Source of the DNA: Hansfordia pulvinata
Taxonomy: Eukaryota > Ascomycota > Sordariomycetes > Xylariales
Length of the DNA: 64,000 bases
Direction of reading: 5' to 3'
Assembly: GCA_006538405.1 (NCBI GenBank)
Contig: BJKQ01000006.1
Span: forward strand, 124,001-188,000
Part shown: in pieces, positions 23,314 to 35,870 of the stretch
Position numbering within the stretch: position 1 is the first letter of the stretch
How the letters are laid out: every line of letters starts with the position of its first letter
Notes under the pieces: generated by a model
The model's database searches: none
The model's input: the letters and a program-made list of their open reading frames with translations, nothing else
Told to the model about the DNA's origin: nothing
Program-made: the position numbers and the translations under genes

Positions 23314-24517
23314 GAGCACCATCCGATGCGGCATGCCCCTCGCGTGGAGCTATCGGCTCGGCGGAACACAGCAACCGGCAAAACCAGCCGGAACCCTTCA
23401 GCGGCCAGCAAAGACAAGGCATGGTTATACGACAACCAGAAGCTGCTGTATCACGATATCGATCCTTCAATCTGCACCAAATGGACCACCCCGCCTGGCT
23501 CATCTACTAATCGATCGGGGGGGTTCAATGAGACGGCCCGATCTCAGAAATAAGCTTTTGTGTCTTGTGTCAGAGCGGGAGATGGGAAGTGAGCAGAGCC
23601 GCAGGGTAAACAGCACATCCATCACGACAAAGGACTACACGCACAGATCCGGGTCCCCTGACACTACCTATATACCTGGCAACCCATTTGGTGCACGTGC
23701 TGCTGTGAATGCGTCTTCTTGCTTGGTCTCGGAAGTTCACGGACCTGCACTCGATGGTTGTCATGTTTGAGACCGAGCCACTGCGCGCCAGCTTTGGGCA
23801 AGCTGCTCGATATCTCCACGAATATCATGAAGGCAAAATATGTCGGGTTTTCTGTAGGCGTTAGGAATGCAACAATCGTCTCGTTTGGTTTTACTGTCTC
23901 TTCGTGACACAGCCATATCATCAACGAAGACTCATGCGAGTTCAGCGAAGTAAGCACAATCATCTCCACGAATAACTTCAACATACCGTGTATTATGTTA
24001 GGTTTCAAGCGATCCCAAAATTACCACCCTGCTCCTCGCGCCAGGCCAGAAGCGCGTCTCGTAGCTCTAAGTATATAATATTCCGCAAAACGATGCCTGA
24101 ATTTTGGTGGCATCTTTCGGCCAAATGATGTACACTGCACCTCAGCCACTGCTTGACGATCAACAAAATGCCTAATGCTGCATGCCTCCGACGATGCGAG
24201 ACCATGCTTGTACGCTCGAAACAAATCCCCTTAAAGACCACGAAAAAGGAGCAAGGCTGCCAGGCTCACGATCCCGCTACTGGGACTGAGCTATTAGTAT
24301 AACAGTCGTAAAAAAAGCTCTGGCTATGTTGAGTTGGAAAGGGTCAGTGCCGTTGCGACCCAGGATCATATGCATAATATTGATGGTATGAGCGGGAAGC
24401 TCCAGGGCGTGTTGACAACGAGGTTGATAAGGGCGTTCAATGCGTCTGGTCTTCACAGCCAGGGCGTTTGGTCTTGTGACACCGGCTTTGGCCCGTATAG
24501 CCACATGGAGTGTCATC
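23314..24517. other. Spacer between convergent genes, lower GC
   Basis: 3' flanks of SGT2 (+) and HMT1 (-). GC is visibly lower around 23800-24300. No gene seen. Confidence 0.55.
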
Positions 24518-27500
24518 TCAGTCGCCTTGGTCATCGCTGCGGGCCTTTGACTTTGTGTTTGTCGTGCCACGTCGTCCACGGCCACGAGATCTGCCTCGAG
24601 CAGATCTGTTGCCGCCTCTGCGCCCATCAGCTTTGCCGCTTTTCGGTGGCGATCTCGGCTGAGACTGCGGTCTTGGGGTTTGCGTATCTGCGACATTCTC
24701 CTTCTTCGCAACGCCGTGAGCAGACACGGGCTGGCTCACAGAGCGAGGTGGGGAAGAGCGGCTTTCAACTGGCAGTGGGTCGGGACACGAGAACGAATCT
24801 GACACATTGCGACAAAACTTGTTTTCCGGGCTGTCATTTACACCCACTTGAGTTGGAGACGGTGGGATGGTATTGCCGGAATCAGGCTGATTGAATTTAA
24901 TTGCTGCATGGTCGTCAATCGTCGCACGCTTCGGCGCAGGGCCAGGTGGTGTGCCGCGGACGGGATCTCGTTCTAACGGTAACTGTGACTGCTTCGCCGT
25001 GATTTCCGACGCGACATCTTCGTCCCAAGATTCCGTGAGGGGAGCCGCGGTGGGAGCTTTGGGCACAGCCGCTGCCCGGGGCGTAAACTCGATAGCGCCA
25101 GGATTCAACTTTGAACCCTGATCAAACTCCAAGGTCAGCATCGGCCAAAAAATCAAGACTGATCTTCTGACGAATCTACCTCTCGTTTGTGCCCATTTGG
25201 GGTCTTCGCTGCCGACAGATGCGCGTCTTGATCGTTTGCTCGTCCGTTGACCTCTTGCCCTTCCTTACTTGGCGTGTTTGACTCGATTGCCTCATTCGTA
25301 GGTTCGTGCTCTGTCGCGTCGCCGCTGGGGCCGTCCAATGAGCCGTTCAAATGACCGTTGCTGGCGTTTGTTTCTTCGTTCTCCTTGTTTTCAGAGTCCT
25401 TGTCCGCCTTGGCCTCTTTCGGCTTGAAAAAAATCTGCTTCGACCAAAGCTCAGCGTATCTTCCGTTCTTTTCCAGGAGTTCGTCATGTGATCCCTGTTC
25501 GGCCAGTTCGCCATCCGTAATGACGAAGATAATGTCCGCGTTCATAACCGTAGACAGGCGATGGCTAAGGTACCAATGGTTAGCGGTCAATCCAGATCGG
25601 GACAAGCAGGGGGCACTCACGCAACGATGAAAGTGGTCCGACCTTCACAGAGAGCTTGGAGACCTTCCTGAATCTTTTGCTCCGTCTCGGTATCGACAGA
25701 GCTGGTGGCCTCGTCTAGCAGGACGATGTCGGGCTGTTTGAGAATAGCTCGGGCAATGGCGACTCGCTGGAGCTCGCCTCCAGAAAGTTTGCTGGGCTGT
25801 GTCAGCGTGCGACATGTTGGCAGATAAGGATGACTTACACGCCTCTCTCGCCGACCTTGGTTCGATAACCTTCGGTGAATCCCATGATTTGGTCATGCAT
25901 AGCGGCGGCCTTGCAAGCATTGTATACCTCTTCATCGGTCGCTCCGAGCTTGGCATAACGAATGTTGTTCATCACCGTGTCATCAAACATCACTGGAGCT
26001 TGGGGGACCATGCCGATGGCTTGACGGACACTGATCACGGGACGTCAGCATAGTAATCTGGAAAGGAACCTCGAGCCGCACTTACCTGTCCAGTGTCACA
26101 TCGCGTATATCCTGGCCGTCAACTTGGATGGAGCCGCCAGTCACGTCGTAAAAGCGATCGAGCAACTTCAAAATGGTGGACTTTCCCGCACCGGTAGCGC
26201 CGACAAAAGCGGCGGTCTTGCCCGGAGGAACAGATAGCTTCACGCCCTTCAAGATGTCCTTCTTCTTGTCGTAACTGAAACTGACGTTCCGGAGCTCAAC
26301 CTTGCCTCCCTTCAGTGCCAATGGTTTGGCATCAGGACGATCCACGATGGTTGGCTTTTCCAGCATGACTTCCAGTAATCGCTCGGCGTCAACAAGGTCG
26401 CGACTAATGCTCCTGCCGAGACCAGCAAAGAAGCGGAGAGGTGATGTGAGCTGGCCCCAGTATGTAAGCAGCATGACGAAGTCTCCTGCCGTGGCTTGGC
26501 CGTTCTTGATCTGGTACACCGCCAAGAACGACCCTGCGAGAAGACCGGCGAGGAGGATGAGGTACTGAATAGCCTCGCGGAACATGTAGCTGGTCGTGAT
26601 TGACCTCATCGAAGCGACCTGAGCCTTGACAGCGGAGGTATACCGTTCTTCTTCGTAAGGGATCTGATTGAAAACGCTGACAGTGTGCCATCCCTGGATG
26701 CCGGCCTGGCGAGCTCTATGTTCCTCGTAGTACCTGGGTTGCGTATGCGTCAGCGGGGAAACAATTCGTGAGAACGAAGCACTACTCACGACTTCATGGC
26801 TTGCTTTCGCTTGTCTTTCAGGCTGGCAATCATGTGGCTGACGGCTTGAATGAAGGCTACGCCAGTGGCAACGGTGATGAACCCTTCATACGGACCAAAC
26901 TTGATGGACAAGTACGTGAACGCCACAATGAGGTCAATCAAGGACGGGAGGGCCTGAAAACAAATAGACTCAAGCATGTTGGAAATGGCGTGGCCCTGCG
27001 AGATCGCCAATATGAGGTCCGAGGAGCTTTTGGAGTCGTGGAAATCTGAAGAAAGCCGCATCACTTGCGAAAAGGCTGCTGCGCTCAGCGCTTCTTCGGA
27101 GTAGTACTCGACAGGAAGCCAGAGATACCTTCTCAGCAGGCTGATGCCCGACTCGGAAGCCGCCAGGCGCAGGGCTGCAAAGATCATGACCTGAGTCCAA
27201 GGGCTCTGTGGCGAACCCGGAGCCAGACTATCCATGAGGGTGCCCAGCTGCAGAGGGACAAAGAAGTTCAGCGCATTGTTGGCCAGAAGACAGACACCGA
27301 CGAGGACCGCGTGAAGCTGTAGACGTCGGTTGTTCACAGGCCAGACGTACGGGAACAGAACCATGAAGCCCTTGACGTATGCGAACCAGCCCCCGTCGTC
27401 TTGCAGCCGCTTGTTCATTTGCTCTCGGGCCAGACGCTCCGCCGCTCCCAAGGTGACTCAGTATCATTTGGCGAATTGTCAGCGTCGGTGTTGGTGGTGT

Positions 27501-28158
27501 CGGTGTTGGAATTCTCCGTGTTTGTGCCGTAGCCGCTGTCTGTCGAACCATTTGCGTCTCCAGAGTCTTGATCGGGTTTTGGTAGCAGTGGCTGTCTCTC
27601 TGCATCAGCCGCTGCCCCAACAGGCGTCTTGCCACCACCAAGAAAGTAGACAAGCAGTGTTGACAGGTAGATCAGCCATCGAGCAATGACAATGGTCGCA
27701 TGCATGATGAGGATGCCCTGTTCGCTACTCTTCGCACTGACGGTCTGAGCCTGGACAAGCGAGAGAACAGCGATGGCAGGCTCGAAACAGAGGACGATTA
27801 TCCACGAAGACCAGAACGGGTGCCAGACGAGTTCCGTGCCATCGCCGAACGAGTTCTGCTCCATGCCGAAAACAACGATGCATGACAAGACGCCGATGGT
27901 CGTATCTTGACTGGCCCAGCGGCCGGAAAAGAAGCCCTCGACGATTTGGGCCACGGCCTGGACGGCGAAGGTGACAAGGCCAGCGGCAAGGAGCCGGAAA
28001 ATTGCCCGCCTGCGTGGGTGAGGGGGCTTTTTGGCCTCTGAAGTCGTCTGGAGCGTGAGGACCGATACGCTATATGTGACCGCGAAGACGAGGAATACGA
28101 CAACCGGGTACACATAGTGTAGGATGGCCAGTGGCCGGCTGAAACGATCTTCGTGCAT
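24518..28158 (-). CDS. hmt1: HMT1-type half-size ABC transporter with C-terminal PAM2 motif and RG-rich tail
   Basis: Exons: 26790-28158, 26086-26733, 25839-26030, 25621-25791, 25180-25564, 24518-25117, all at GT/AG sites with matching phases, plus one frame break inside the first block. About 1121 aa after adding one base. Order: about five N-terminal membrane helices, DSGYG linker, six-helix ABC core, Walker [10 protein letters not shown], signature KLSGGELQR, Walker B IVLLDEAT and H-loop AHRLSTV. This is the ABCB6/HMT1 layout; S. pombe Hmt1 is a vacuolar transporter for heavy-metal tolerance. The frame break lies between SPWERR and AREQMNKRL near 27436, where no intron fits. After a 62-nt intron the tail begins [13 protein letters not shown], a full PAM2 motif, and ends with [17 protein letters not shown]. 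The start is the first in-frame ATG. Confidence 0.88.
25079..25114 (-). other. PAM2 motif (poly(A)-binding-protein interaction) in the HMT1 tail
   Basis: The encoded residues [12 protein letters not shown] match the published PAM2 consensus (S-x-L-N-x-x-A-x-x-F-x-P) at every conserved position. The motif binds the MLLE domain of poly(A)-binding protein in known cases. Confidence 0.8.
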
Positions 28159-31100
28159 AGCGTCGGTGGCGATAAGAAGCGTCGAGATCAGACAAGCAAA
28201 AGAGTGGTCGGAAGTATGTGGCAATATGGACGATGCTCACAGTACCATCTCATTCAACCGATGACAGTGCCTTGCGTGGGGACGTCAGCACGATGGACGA
28301 GATGGACGAAGAACAGAGAAGGGGAATCCAACCGTCACAAGGAGAGCGAAAGGGGACTGTAGCAGAGAGCTGTGCCACGAGCCACGGAGAGGCAGAAGAG
28401 CAAGAACGAAGCTTGGCGTGAATGGGCAAAGAAACGGAAGAGAGAGAGTAGTGAGGTATATAGACATCCTTAGCTGGTTGGGAGGGAGACGAGGGGGAGG
28501 TCGGGTAGGGGAGAAGGCATGCATGGGTTGTTGTCATGTTCATCCGATGTTGGCGGGGACGAGAACCTCAAGTCGCAGGCGCGAGCCAGACACAGCGATG
28601 GCAGGCGCGATGGGACGACAAATGTACTAGGACGAGTACCAGGTGGAAACAGCCCGCCGAGACGGACACTCGTCCGCTTCACTCGAGGCTCACACCGGTG
28701 CCAAACCCATGAACAATCCGACCCAAGCCTGCTCGGGGCCTTGACCCCCGCAGCAAACACACAAGAACTGCCACAAGAACCGAACTGTCGGGACGACAAG
28801 AACAAACAGGACACCCATGCAGCGAATCTCGAGCTGAGACGATTAGATAACGGGTTTGGTACCTGAGTCATCGGCAACGCTGGCAAACCATGGCCCCCAA
28901 GTCGTGGAGGCTGCGACTCGAGACCAGGCTCATAATGCTGGGGTGGGAACGACAAACTTTGCGTTGCCGATGTTCAGCTCGAGAGGGGAGGTGCGGGCTG
29001 ACGTAGAGGTCATTATAGACCCTTGGCTACCTACTGGAGGCGTGCATTGAAAGGCGAAATCACTTCAGGCAGGGAGAGAGTGGCATGGGAAGACGGGGGA
29101 CTTTTGTGCGACTTGAATGAGGACCGGACGTGCTACCAAGCGGGGGCGCGATGTCCAGTGGTCTCGGCGTGCGCGCGCAAGCCTCGTTATACTGGCGGCG
29201 CTGACATTGATGACCTGCACTTGCGTGTCTGCTCGCCTCGGCCCATGCTATGGCCGGGACATGACCGCGGCGACGCCGTGACCAAGCCGTCGTGCAACAT
29301 AGCAATGGAAAGCGTACGGCGCATGGCGTGGTGTCTGGGGGGTGTGCGACGAGCCCGCACGCGCGGGCATACGCATGGGAATGTGGCAATATCACCACCT
29401 GCGATGCGAGGTGCTTCAGCGCTGGTGCATATGCTTGCTTACCTGAGTAGTAGCAGCCGCAGAGAGGGCGGCGTTGGGCCAATGGCAGGATTGCAAGCTG
29501 TAGGTGCCCCTCCTGGGTGCGTGATGGCGAGGTTGGTTGACTTTTCTCTGACTGGGCTGGGCTGCTATAGACAGTCCATGTTCACACGAGCGACGGTGAT
29601 AGGGCCGAGGGGATGTGTGCGCGGCAGGGCCAGTCGCGCCGAGGTGGATCAAATCAGCTGCACGTGGAGGAGACACCGATTAGACGCACGGCATCCAATC
29701 CACGCGTTTCCCACCACGTTGCCTGTGAAGAGCCCGAGTCACAGCTTGCGGTGGCCCGTCTGGGGATGAGAGGCTTCCTCTGCAGACGGTGCTGGGGACA
29801 CGGTGGGCGTTGTCTGGGATAGGCCCGGTCCTTCTCCCCCTGGCAGCAGCGACTGAACGGGTCTGGATGGATCTCGGCTGCAGCCAAAACCAACGGGCCA
29901 ACCAGCAACGATCCAATGCTGCAAGTAATAGTGGGAGGGCGTGTCTAGGCGTACGACAACGGGGCGTACAAGAACGAGGCGCGCGTGCGTGCGTGCGGTG
30001 CCGTGAACCGTGAACGAGGGCGCCTGGCCGTCTTGTTGGGGGTTGGGCGTCGGCGGGCACAGCGAGCGTCGGGCCAGACAATGCGCAAGGGCTGGGGCCG
30101 GTTATTAGTCAGTCGAGCAATCGGTGTCGCGCGGAAATCGGCTCATCAAGGTCCTCGGCAGGCTGGCTGGGCAGAGCCGCAGGCCCGGTGTGCGATTGAT
30201 GGGGCAACAAGCAACAGGGAACGGGAGCCGCGGTGGAACGGAGGGCAGAGCCAGTTGAGCGATGCGAGAGAAGATGATGGGGCGACGAGAAGGAAGCGCG
30301 AGGCAGAACAATGAACACAAGGCTGGCAAGGCAATGCAGATCTAGGTAAGGTACGCAAAGCGCGGCAGGCAAGGCAGAGATTCTGGAAGAGGACGGCGGA
30401 TAGTGAAAAGAGGCGTGGAGATCAGCGACAGACGCACGACGCTACAAGGACGCTTCAAATATCGGAGTTGCAGGTCCAGCCCGGCGAGGGCTCCTCTTGT
30501 GGACAATACAGTGGGCAGCCCGTTTCAAGGCTACAGGTACCGCAGTACACGCGCGAGCCCTGTGAGAGAGGCGCGGTGGGGGCAACACATCCAGCCACCA
30601 ACCAGGCACCCCAAGTACCTGTATCCCTGCAGATACCCGCTCGAACTAGATCCGCACGCGGAAAGTCGTGACGGACGGTACAGACATCCATACACCCGGC
30701 AGGGCTAACGTCTGGAACAACTGAACCCTGGAATTTGGGCGAGTCCTGGGTCCATACACATACCACCGTGTTGGTCTGTCAGCTGGATACGAACTTGTTA
30801 ACTCCAGCACTCGCCCTGGCTGGCTCCGTTACCAGCTACATGTAGGTCGTGGGTGGGTGTTGATGTATGGAGATGGAGTGCCACAGCTTTGATGCTACCC
30901 TTACAAGTACCCCTAGAGGAACTGGGATTCAAGCACGCGAAGATCCGGGCAGGCGGCTGCAGCCGTGCTGGACCTGAACCAACCCTCTTCGCAAACCTTA
31001 AGTACAAAGGAGCTACCCTAGATGTACCCGCGCGTCATTGATCCGGACAACGGAGCCAAATGTCCAGGGCCAGGTGTCAATATCTGAGAGGGATTCGTGG

Positions 31101-34100
31101 GTCGGGTGTATGTGAGGCGCAAAGCGACTTTGACTTCCAGGGCTGAGGGCTGGCTCCCTCGACCAGCACCTCGGGTTCAGCCTGTCCGTGGCGATGCAAT
31201 CCGAATCGCGCTGCCAGTCACGTGAGCTCTGCTCGGATCAGATCGAAAGGCAAAGCAGTACGAGTTCTCGTAGGCGGTAGAAAGGTACCTCTCCATCTGA
31301 CTCAACGTCCGAGTGTGGACTCAACCGTTCGAGGCAGGCACACTCCATTGGCAGGTTGCTGTGAGTCTCGAAACTTCCACTCTGCCGACACTGGAAGTCG
31401 CCAGGATGGATACCTCCTAACCCCTCACTACCCCTTCCTTCCGATCACTTCAAGTGATCAATACCTTACGACCGCCCGGGCCACAGAGGTCCACGGATGG
31501 GACACGGAAGGCCTGCAGCGGGGCTCGCCATTTCGCCCCAGCCCGCTCTGTCTGCCCTCTACTCTTCAGCAAATCCCTAACGGTGAAGTTCGACTCGGCG
31601 CTGGGTTGCGAGGCGCTGGGTTGCGAGGCTCGCACGCTCGGCATGCTTCACGCGGCTCGTACACGCCTAACAGGTCCACCGAGACTCAGCACAACTACCA
31701 AGACGCCCTCGATTCCCAACTATCGATGCCGCCGACTCCTCCTCCTCCTAAGTCTCTCATGTTTCCCGACCTCGCAGCTGTGTATCCCAACTTGCAAGAG
31801 CAGGCCAGCCCTCGCCGAGCGGATCGCACGACGCCGACTCGACCGCCGATCGGCGCCTGCCTTGGCCATGCCCGCGAGATCCACCGTCACCCCAGCTGGC
31901 CTCGCCCAATTCGGCTTCAGGAAATGAGCCAGAAGTACGGTGAGGAGATCCGTCTGCCCGCGAGCGCCGGCCTCTTCCACGAGTACGAGTCCACGCACAG
32001 GTTGTGCTGACCCGGCGCTTGCGAAGCCCACGTACTCGTACCCATCACCGGTAGAGGGCTCGCCAGCGGGTTCTCGCGCAGTGCCCTCGCAGGGAGACGT
32101 TCTGCCCTGCACACATAGGTCCAGGCTCTTCGACCCCTGATGAACCCGAACGTATCAAGATCTCACGTTACATGTCATTCTCTACGCCGGGGGGGTCGGG
32201 TCCCCGCCACCGCGATCGGCGGCTCAAGGCACAAGATCCAGTCTGGGCCGGCGAACGCAGCTAAAATTCCCGACGACCCCTGGAAATATCCAGACTCAGT
32301 CACACATCACGCCACTACATCGCGGATCGGCGTGCCACGCTTGCTTCAAGACCCTCCAGCTGCGCGGTACGAGTACTCTCGCTTCGAAAGGCCACCCGAG
32401 GGACAGTGTACCTCGACCGCGCAACAGCGGCATCCCCATACCATGGCTTCATCTCAGCCTGCGTCGTAGGTAGTGTCCCGGTTGGGGAAGGTCCCGTGTC
32501 CCGTCTCTGCCGACCGGGGCCGAGCTGGTGCGGTGCCATCTCCGTAGCTGCTACTGCCTCTCGCCTAATTTGGAACCTCAGCCTCGACCGCCGCTTCATG
32601 CAGGGAGACGGTCTACGAGCTGACAAAGTAGACGGCTTGCGAATCCTCCCTCCCGGGCGGCTCTGTCAAGTCATCCAATAGCCCTGAGTGTCGATCAGAT
32701 TCGTGCTGATTCCCATTTGCGGAAAGTTCTGTCTCACCGCAAGCCCCAAGCGGTCATTCGTCCAGCTGCCGGTGCCAACCAGACATCTCGGGAATATTCT
32801 AGCTGCAAAGACGACTTGACGCAAGCCACAGTGGTCATCCCCCAGGTGGCTGGATGCAGCAGCGCCATTGATTCTACCGAGGCGAGGGACAGGACGCGAG
32901 CTCTACCCGACGAGCAAAAGCGACATGCTCGGGTTGGGCCACTGACACCGCCCACGGGGTAAGTTCATAAAGGATGAGACGCACGAAAAGGAACTCTGGT
33001 GTCTCGGCAGGCAACGAGGTTGGTGCGCCCCTGCAACCCGATGCAATGGTAAGGGATTAGATTGACGCGACAAGGTTGCGAGCAGCCACAGACAAAAGCA
33101 ATATGTCTTTTGACCAACCCGGGCGTTCCCCACTGGCGCAACCAACGGCCAGCGTCCGCCGTCCCTCTGCCGTGGAGCTGGGTCCCCGCGATTTCCCCTC
33201 CGTATCCCTTGGGGCTCATAGCCGGCCGTGCCTGGGCTCTGAAACGATCTGATTCCAAGATCGCCTGTCTCGGCCCAAGTCTTCTAGAAGTGCACCAGCT
33301 CACCAGGAACGGGGGAATCACAAAGCCCAGCTTTGCAAGGCCCCAGTGTGACTGTACTGTGGGTGTGCAACGGTGGCAACGGCCGCGTCCCAGGTATTGC
33401 AGAATCACAGCATCATGTGCGCCTGAACCCCGGCTCTTGTCAACGTCGGCCGCGAATAAAGGGAGGGTGCAACCCCACGACCGTCGCAACTGGTGAGTAA
33501 TAGATAAGACAATGACACAAGGTGAAGGCGCCCAGCTCCACCGCCACGACCGATCACCATCCGTTCTGGCTGGATATATCGATCGCTGCACGCGCCCTTG
33601 CCTGGGTGGCCTAGGCGCATTCGTGGCTGCAGCCAGCCTGCATGCGAGAATCACGACAAGCACTGTCGTCCGGGCCCGCCGGTGCTCTTCCACGTACGAG
33701 TAAGCAAGGGGCCCAGTCTGTGCGGCCACACGAGGTGGTGGCGGTTGGGGCTCGACTATCGAGGCGTGAGTAACGGTGCAGGGCAGCCGTGGGCGATATC
33801 GCGCCTACCGTCTGGCTATAGATGGGTGTGCGTCAAATCATGTCGGACTCGACGCTGATCTGATATGTACCACCTATGTGACTACCTACCTATGCATGCA
33901 GGGAGGATCCGTTGCAGTTGAGTCATATCCGAGTCCGCTCACAGGAGGCCAAGCAGATTGTCACTGTTCAGGGAGGCATCTTTCTGCAGCCTGGGTTGGC
34001 CGGTGGCGGAACGCGCTCGTCGAAGAAAGATTTTCGGTTCAGGTAGATTTCGTGGCACGCCGTGAGTCGTTTCCAGGGCCAGTATGCTAGAGCCCGCGCT

Positions 34101-34746
34101 TCTCGCAGCACAGCTTGCAACTTGGTCTTGCGGCAGCTCATGAGAACATCTTTGGAGGACCTGGGCTACGATATGTCAGTTTGGCAGCCTTGGGGCTGCG
34201 ATAGATCGCCACCTTCTCCTGGAGCGGCACGCGGAAAGCAAAACGATCTGAGAGGACTTGAGAGCCGCGCGGGGTATTCGCGATGCGCAAGGGGGTCAAG
34301 GGTACCAGCGTTGCCAAGGGCGATGTCCGACTATCCTCCTCTTCATCCGATGTCCGCGGCCACGGGCTGGCGAAGAGTTCCTAGTCTAGGTAGGTAGGTT
34401 ACGGAGCCCGCCTGGAGCGCAAAATCTCTGAAGAAACGTGCTCATATCGCCACCCGCGCAGCCTCCAAGGACGGAGAAGCAGGCGGGTTGAGACCCCATG
34501 GGTGGCGTGCGTGCCCCCCGGGTGGGTTCGCGTTCCGCTTATAAACCTCCAAAACGTGCGCATCGTCCCCGATGAGGCGTGAGTAGGCGCCGCGAGCAGA
34601 GGAGCAGTGCCATCCGGCCCAGGTAGCCGAGTACAAATATAGCGAGCGGCGTCGTGTCGGGGCTGGTGTGCCGTGCTTCTGCCTCGTTCGTTCTTGTTTC
34701 TCCTTCTCATTGTCGCCCAGACCACAGTGACTTGACAAATACACAA
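28159..34746. other. 6.6 kb gene-poor divergent spacer
   Basis: Long open frames occur on both strands (for example 31222-32010, 32965-33729, 29023-29769), but they start at GTG or TTG, overlap each other and contain no recognisable motif. Contains a short tandem duplication (GCGCTGGGTTGCGAG, 31600-31632) and TACCTA motifs (33880-33893, 34383-34400). No transposon ends seen. Confidence 0.5.
34540..34546 (+). promoter_or_regulatory. TATA box (TATAAAC)
   Basis: 207 bp upstream of the ATG at 34747. Confidence 0.45.
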
Positions 34747-35263
34747 ATGCACATTTCCACGATAGCCAGCCTCGCGGCGGTGTTGCTCGCCTCGGCGTCG
34801 GGGCGCCCGTCCTCGCCGTCGCCGGAACCGGGAGGGCCGGCGGAGCTGGAGGGCAGGGCAGTCGGCGGCGCCGCCGCCGCGCCCGGTTCCGAGCACCACC
34901 GACCTGCCGAGCCGCGTACGGCTTCTATGCAGGGCATGTGAGTATTGTTCTTTCTTTCCTTCTTTCTCATGCCTCCTCTCAAATGGCGTAGGGAAGCCTT
35001 TTATCCGCTGACGCGAGGGGGGGGTTGGTTCGATGCCGGCCCCGGCGAGAAAACGCGCAGCGCCCTTGACATATGCGACCAGCAGATGAGCGTGCCGACG
35101 CCGGCGTTCTGGGCGGCGATCGAGGCCGAGTGCAAGCTGCACGGGGGCCGGCTGTACCGCGCTCTCGGGCGGGGGGTGAAGGAGGAGAGGAAGAAGAAGA
35201 AGAAGAACGGGGCCGGGGGGCGCGGAGGAGCATCGCGGGCGGGGGTGACGAAGACGAGGGGTT

Positions 35264-35310
<47 letters not shown>

Positions 35311-35447
35311 GGGGCGGCGGCGGGACGCTCGGGCGGCGCGGGGACAACGAGCCGGTCTACAAGACGGGGACGTGGATGTGCGACTGCCCGGACGAGGACC
35401 GGGGCAGGCAGGTCGCCGGGTCTTTCGAGAAGATGCGGCAGGGTTGA
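34747..35447 (+). CDS. Ser-rich cysteine-containing small secreted protein, frame broken by one base
   Basis: Exon 1 is 34747-34937 (donor GTGAGT) and exon 2 begins at 35061 (acceptor GCGCAG, with a CTGAC branch-like site upstream). Signal peptide MHISTIASLAAVLLASASG. Exon 2 reads IALDICDQQMSVPTPAFW and ECKLHGGRLYRAL. After a G6 run (35171-35176) the frame changes, and it resumes one frame over as an Asp/Glu stretch, a 15-Ser tract coded by TCG repeats, and NEPVYKTGTWMCDCPDED before the TGA at 35445. One extra G gives about 192 aa with four cysteines. A purine-only intron at 35176-35258 is formally possible but has poor signals. No domain recognised; effector-like by size, secretion and Cys content. 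Confidence 0.6.
35263..35307. repeat. (TCG)n repeat coding a Ser tract
   Basis: About 15 TCG units in frame with the C-terminal part of the small secreted protein. Confidence 0.9.
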
Positions 35448-35870
35448 TGCTCAGCGCAACCCAAGGAGGTACCTGGCTGCTCTTGGTGTTGTTCTCGTCG
35501 GGGGGCGAGCGGGTGTGGCGCCTGGGACGTGATATGACTCGGGGGGCGGCATGTCGCACAAGAAGGTATCGTGTAGATACCTTACTTTTTGTTTGTTCCG
35601 TGGTTAAGTGGTGTTCTAATTCGCGCGTGTCATGGGATCACGTGGTGGATGAACCCTTTGAGAGGTGCGGGGCAGCGTGACGATGTTCTTCGTGAATGCT
35701 TCCCTAATAAGCCGCAGTCACGGCCCACCGAAGATGCCGAGATTGGCGTCAACCGTCTTCTCATGATCTAGACCAGAAGGAAACCCAAAAAAAGAAGCCG
35801 ACAGGACATCATGACCCAAAGCGAGAACAGACTGTTATCGTGGCGAAATGGAAGACAAAAGTTAATCGAA
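35448..35870. other. Spacer before tRNA-Trp
   Basis: 3' flank of the secreted protein gene and 3' flank of the minus-strand tRNA. No feature seen. Confidence 0.5.

Noticed and set aside
28158..28224. Longer HMT1 N-terminus starting at 28224
   Set aside because: That start is a TTG; the first ATG in frame is at 28158.
31222..32010. 262-codon open frame on the plus strand
   Set aside because: Starts with GTG, contains a tandem duplication, and has no domain, signal or coherent codon bias.
32965..33729. 254-codon open frame on the minus strand
   Set aside because: No ATG at its start, overlaps other frames and has no recognisable motif.
28159..34746. RIP-degraded transposon
   Set aside because: The block is not AT-rich and has no TpA excess visible by eye, no terminal repeats and no transposase motifs.
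35176..35258. Purine-rich intron in the Ser-rich secreted protein gene
   Set aside because: Weak GTGAAG donor and no pyrimidine tract; a missing G in the G6 run explains the frame better.
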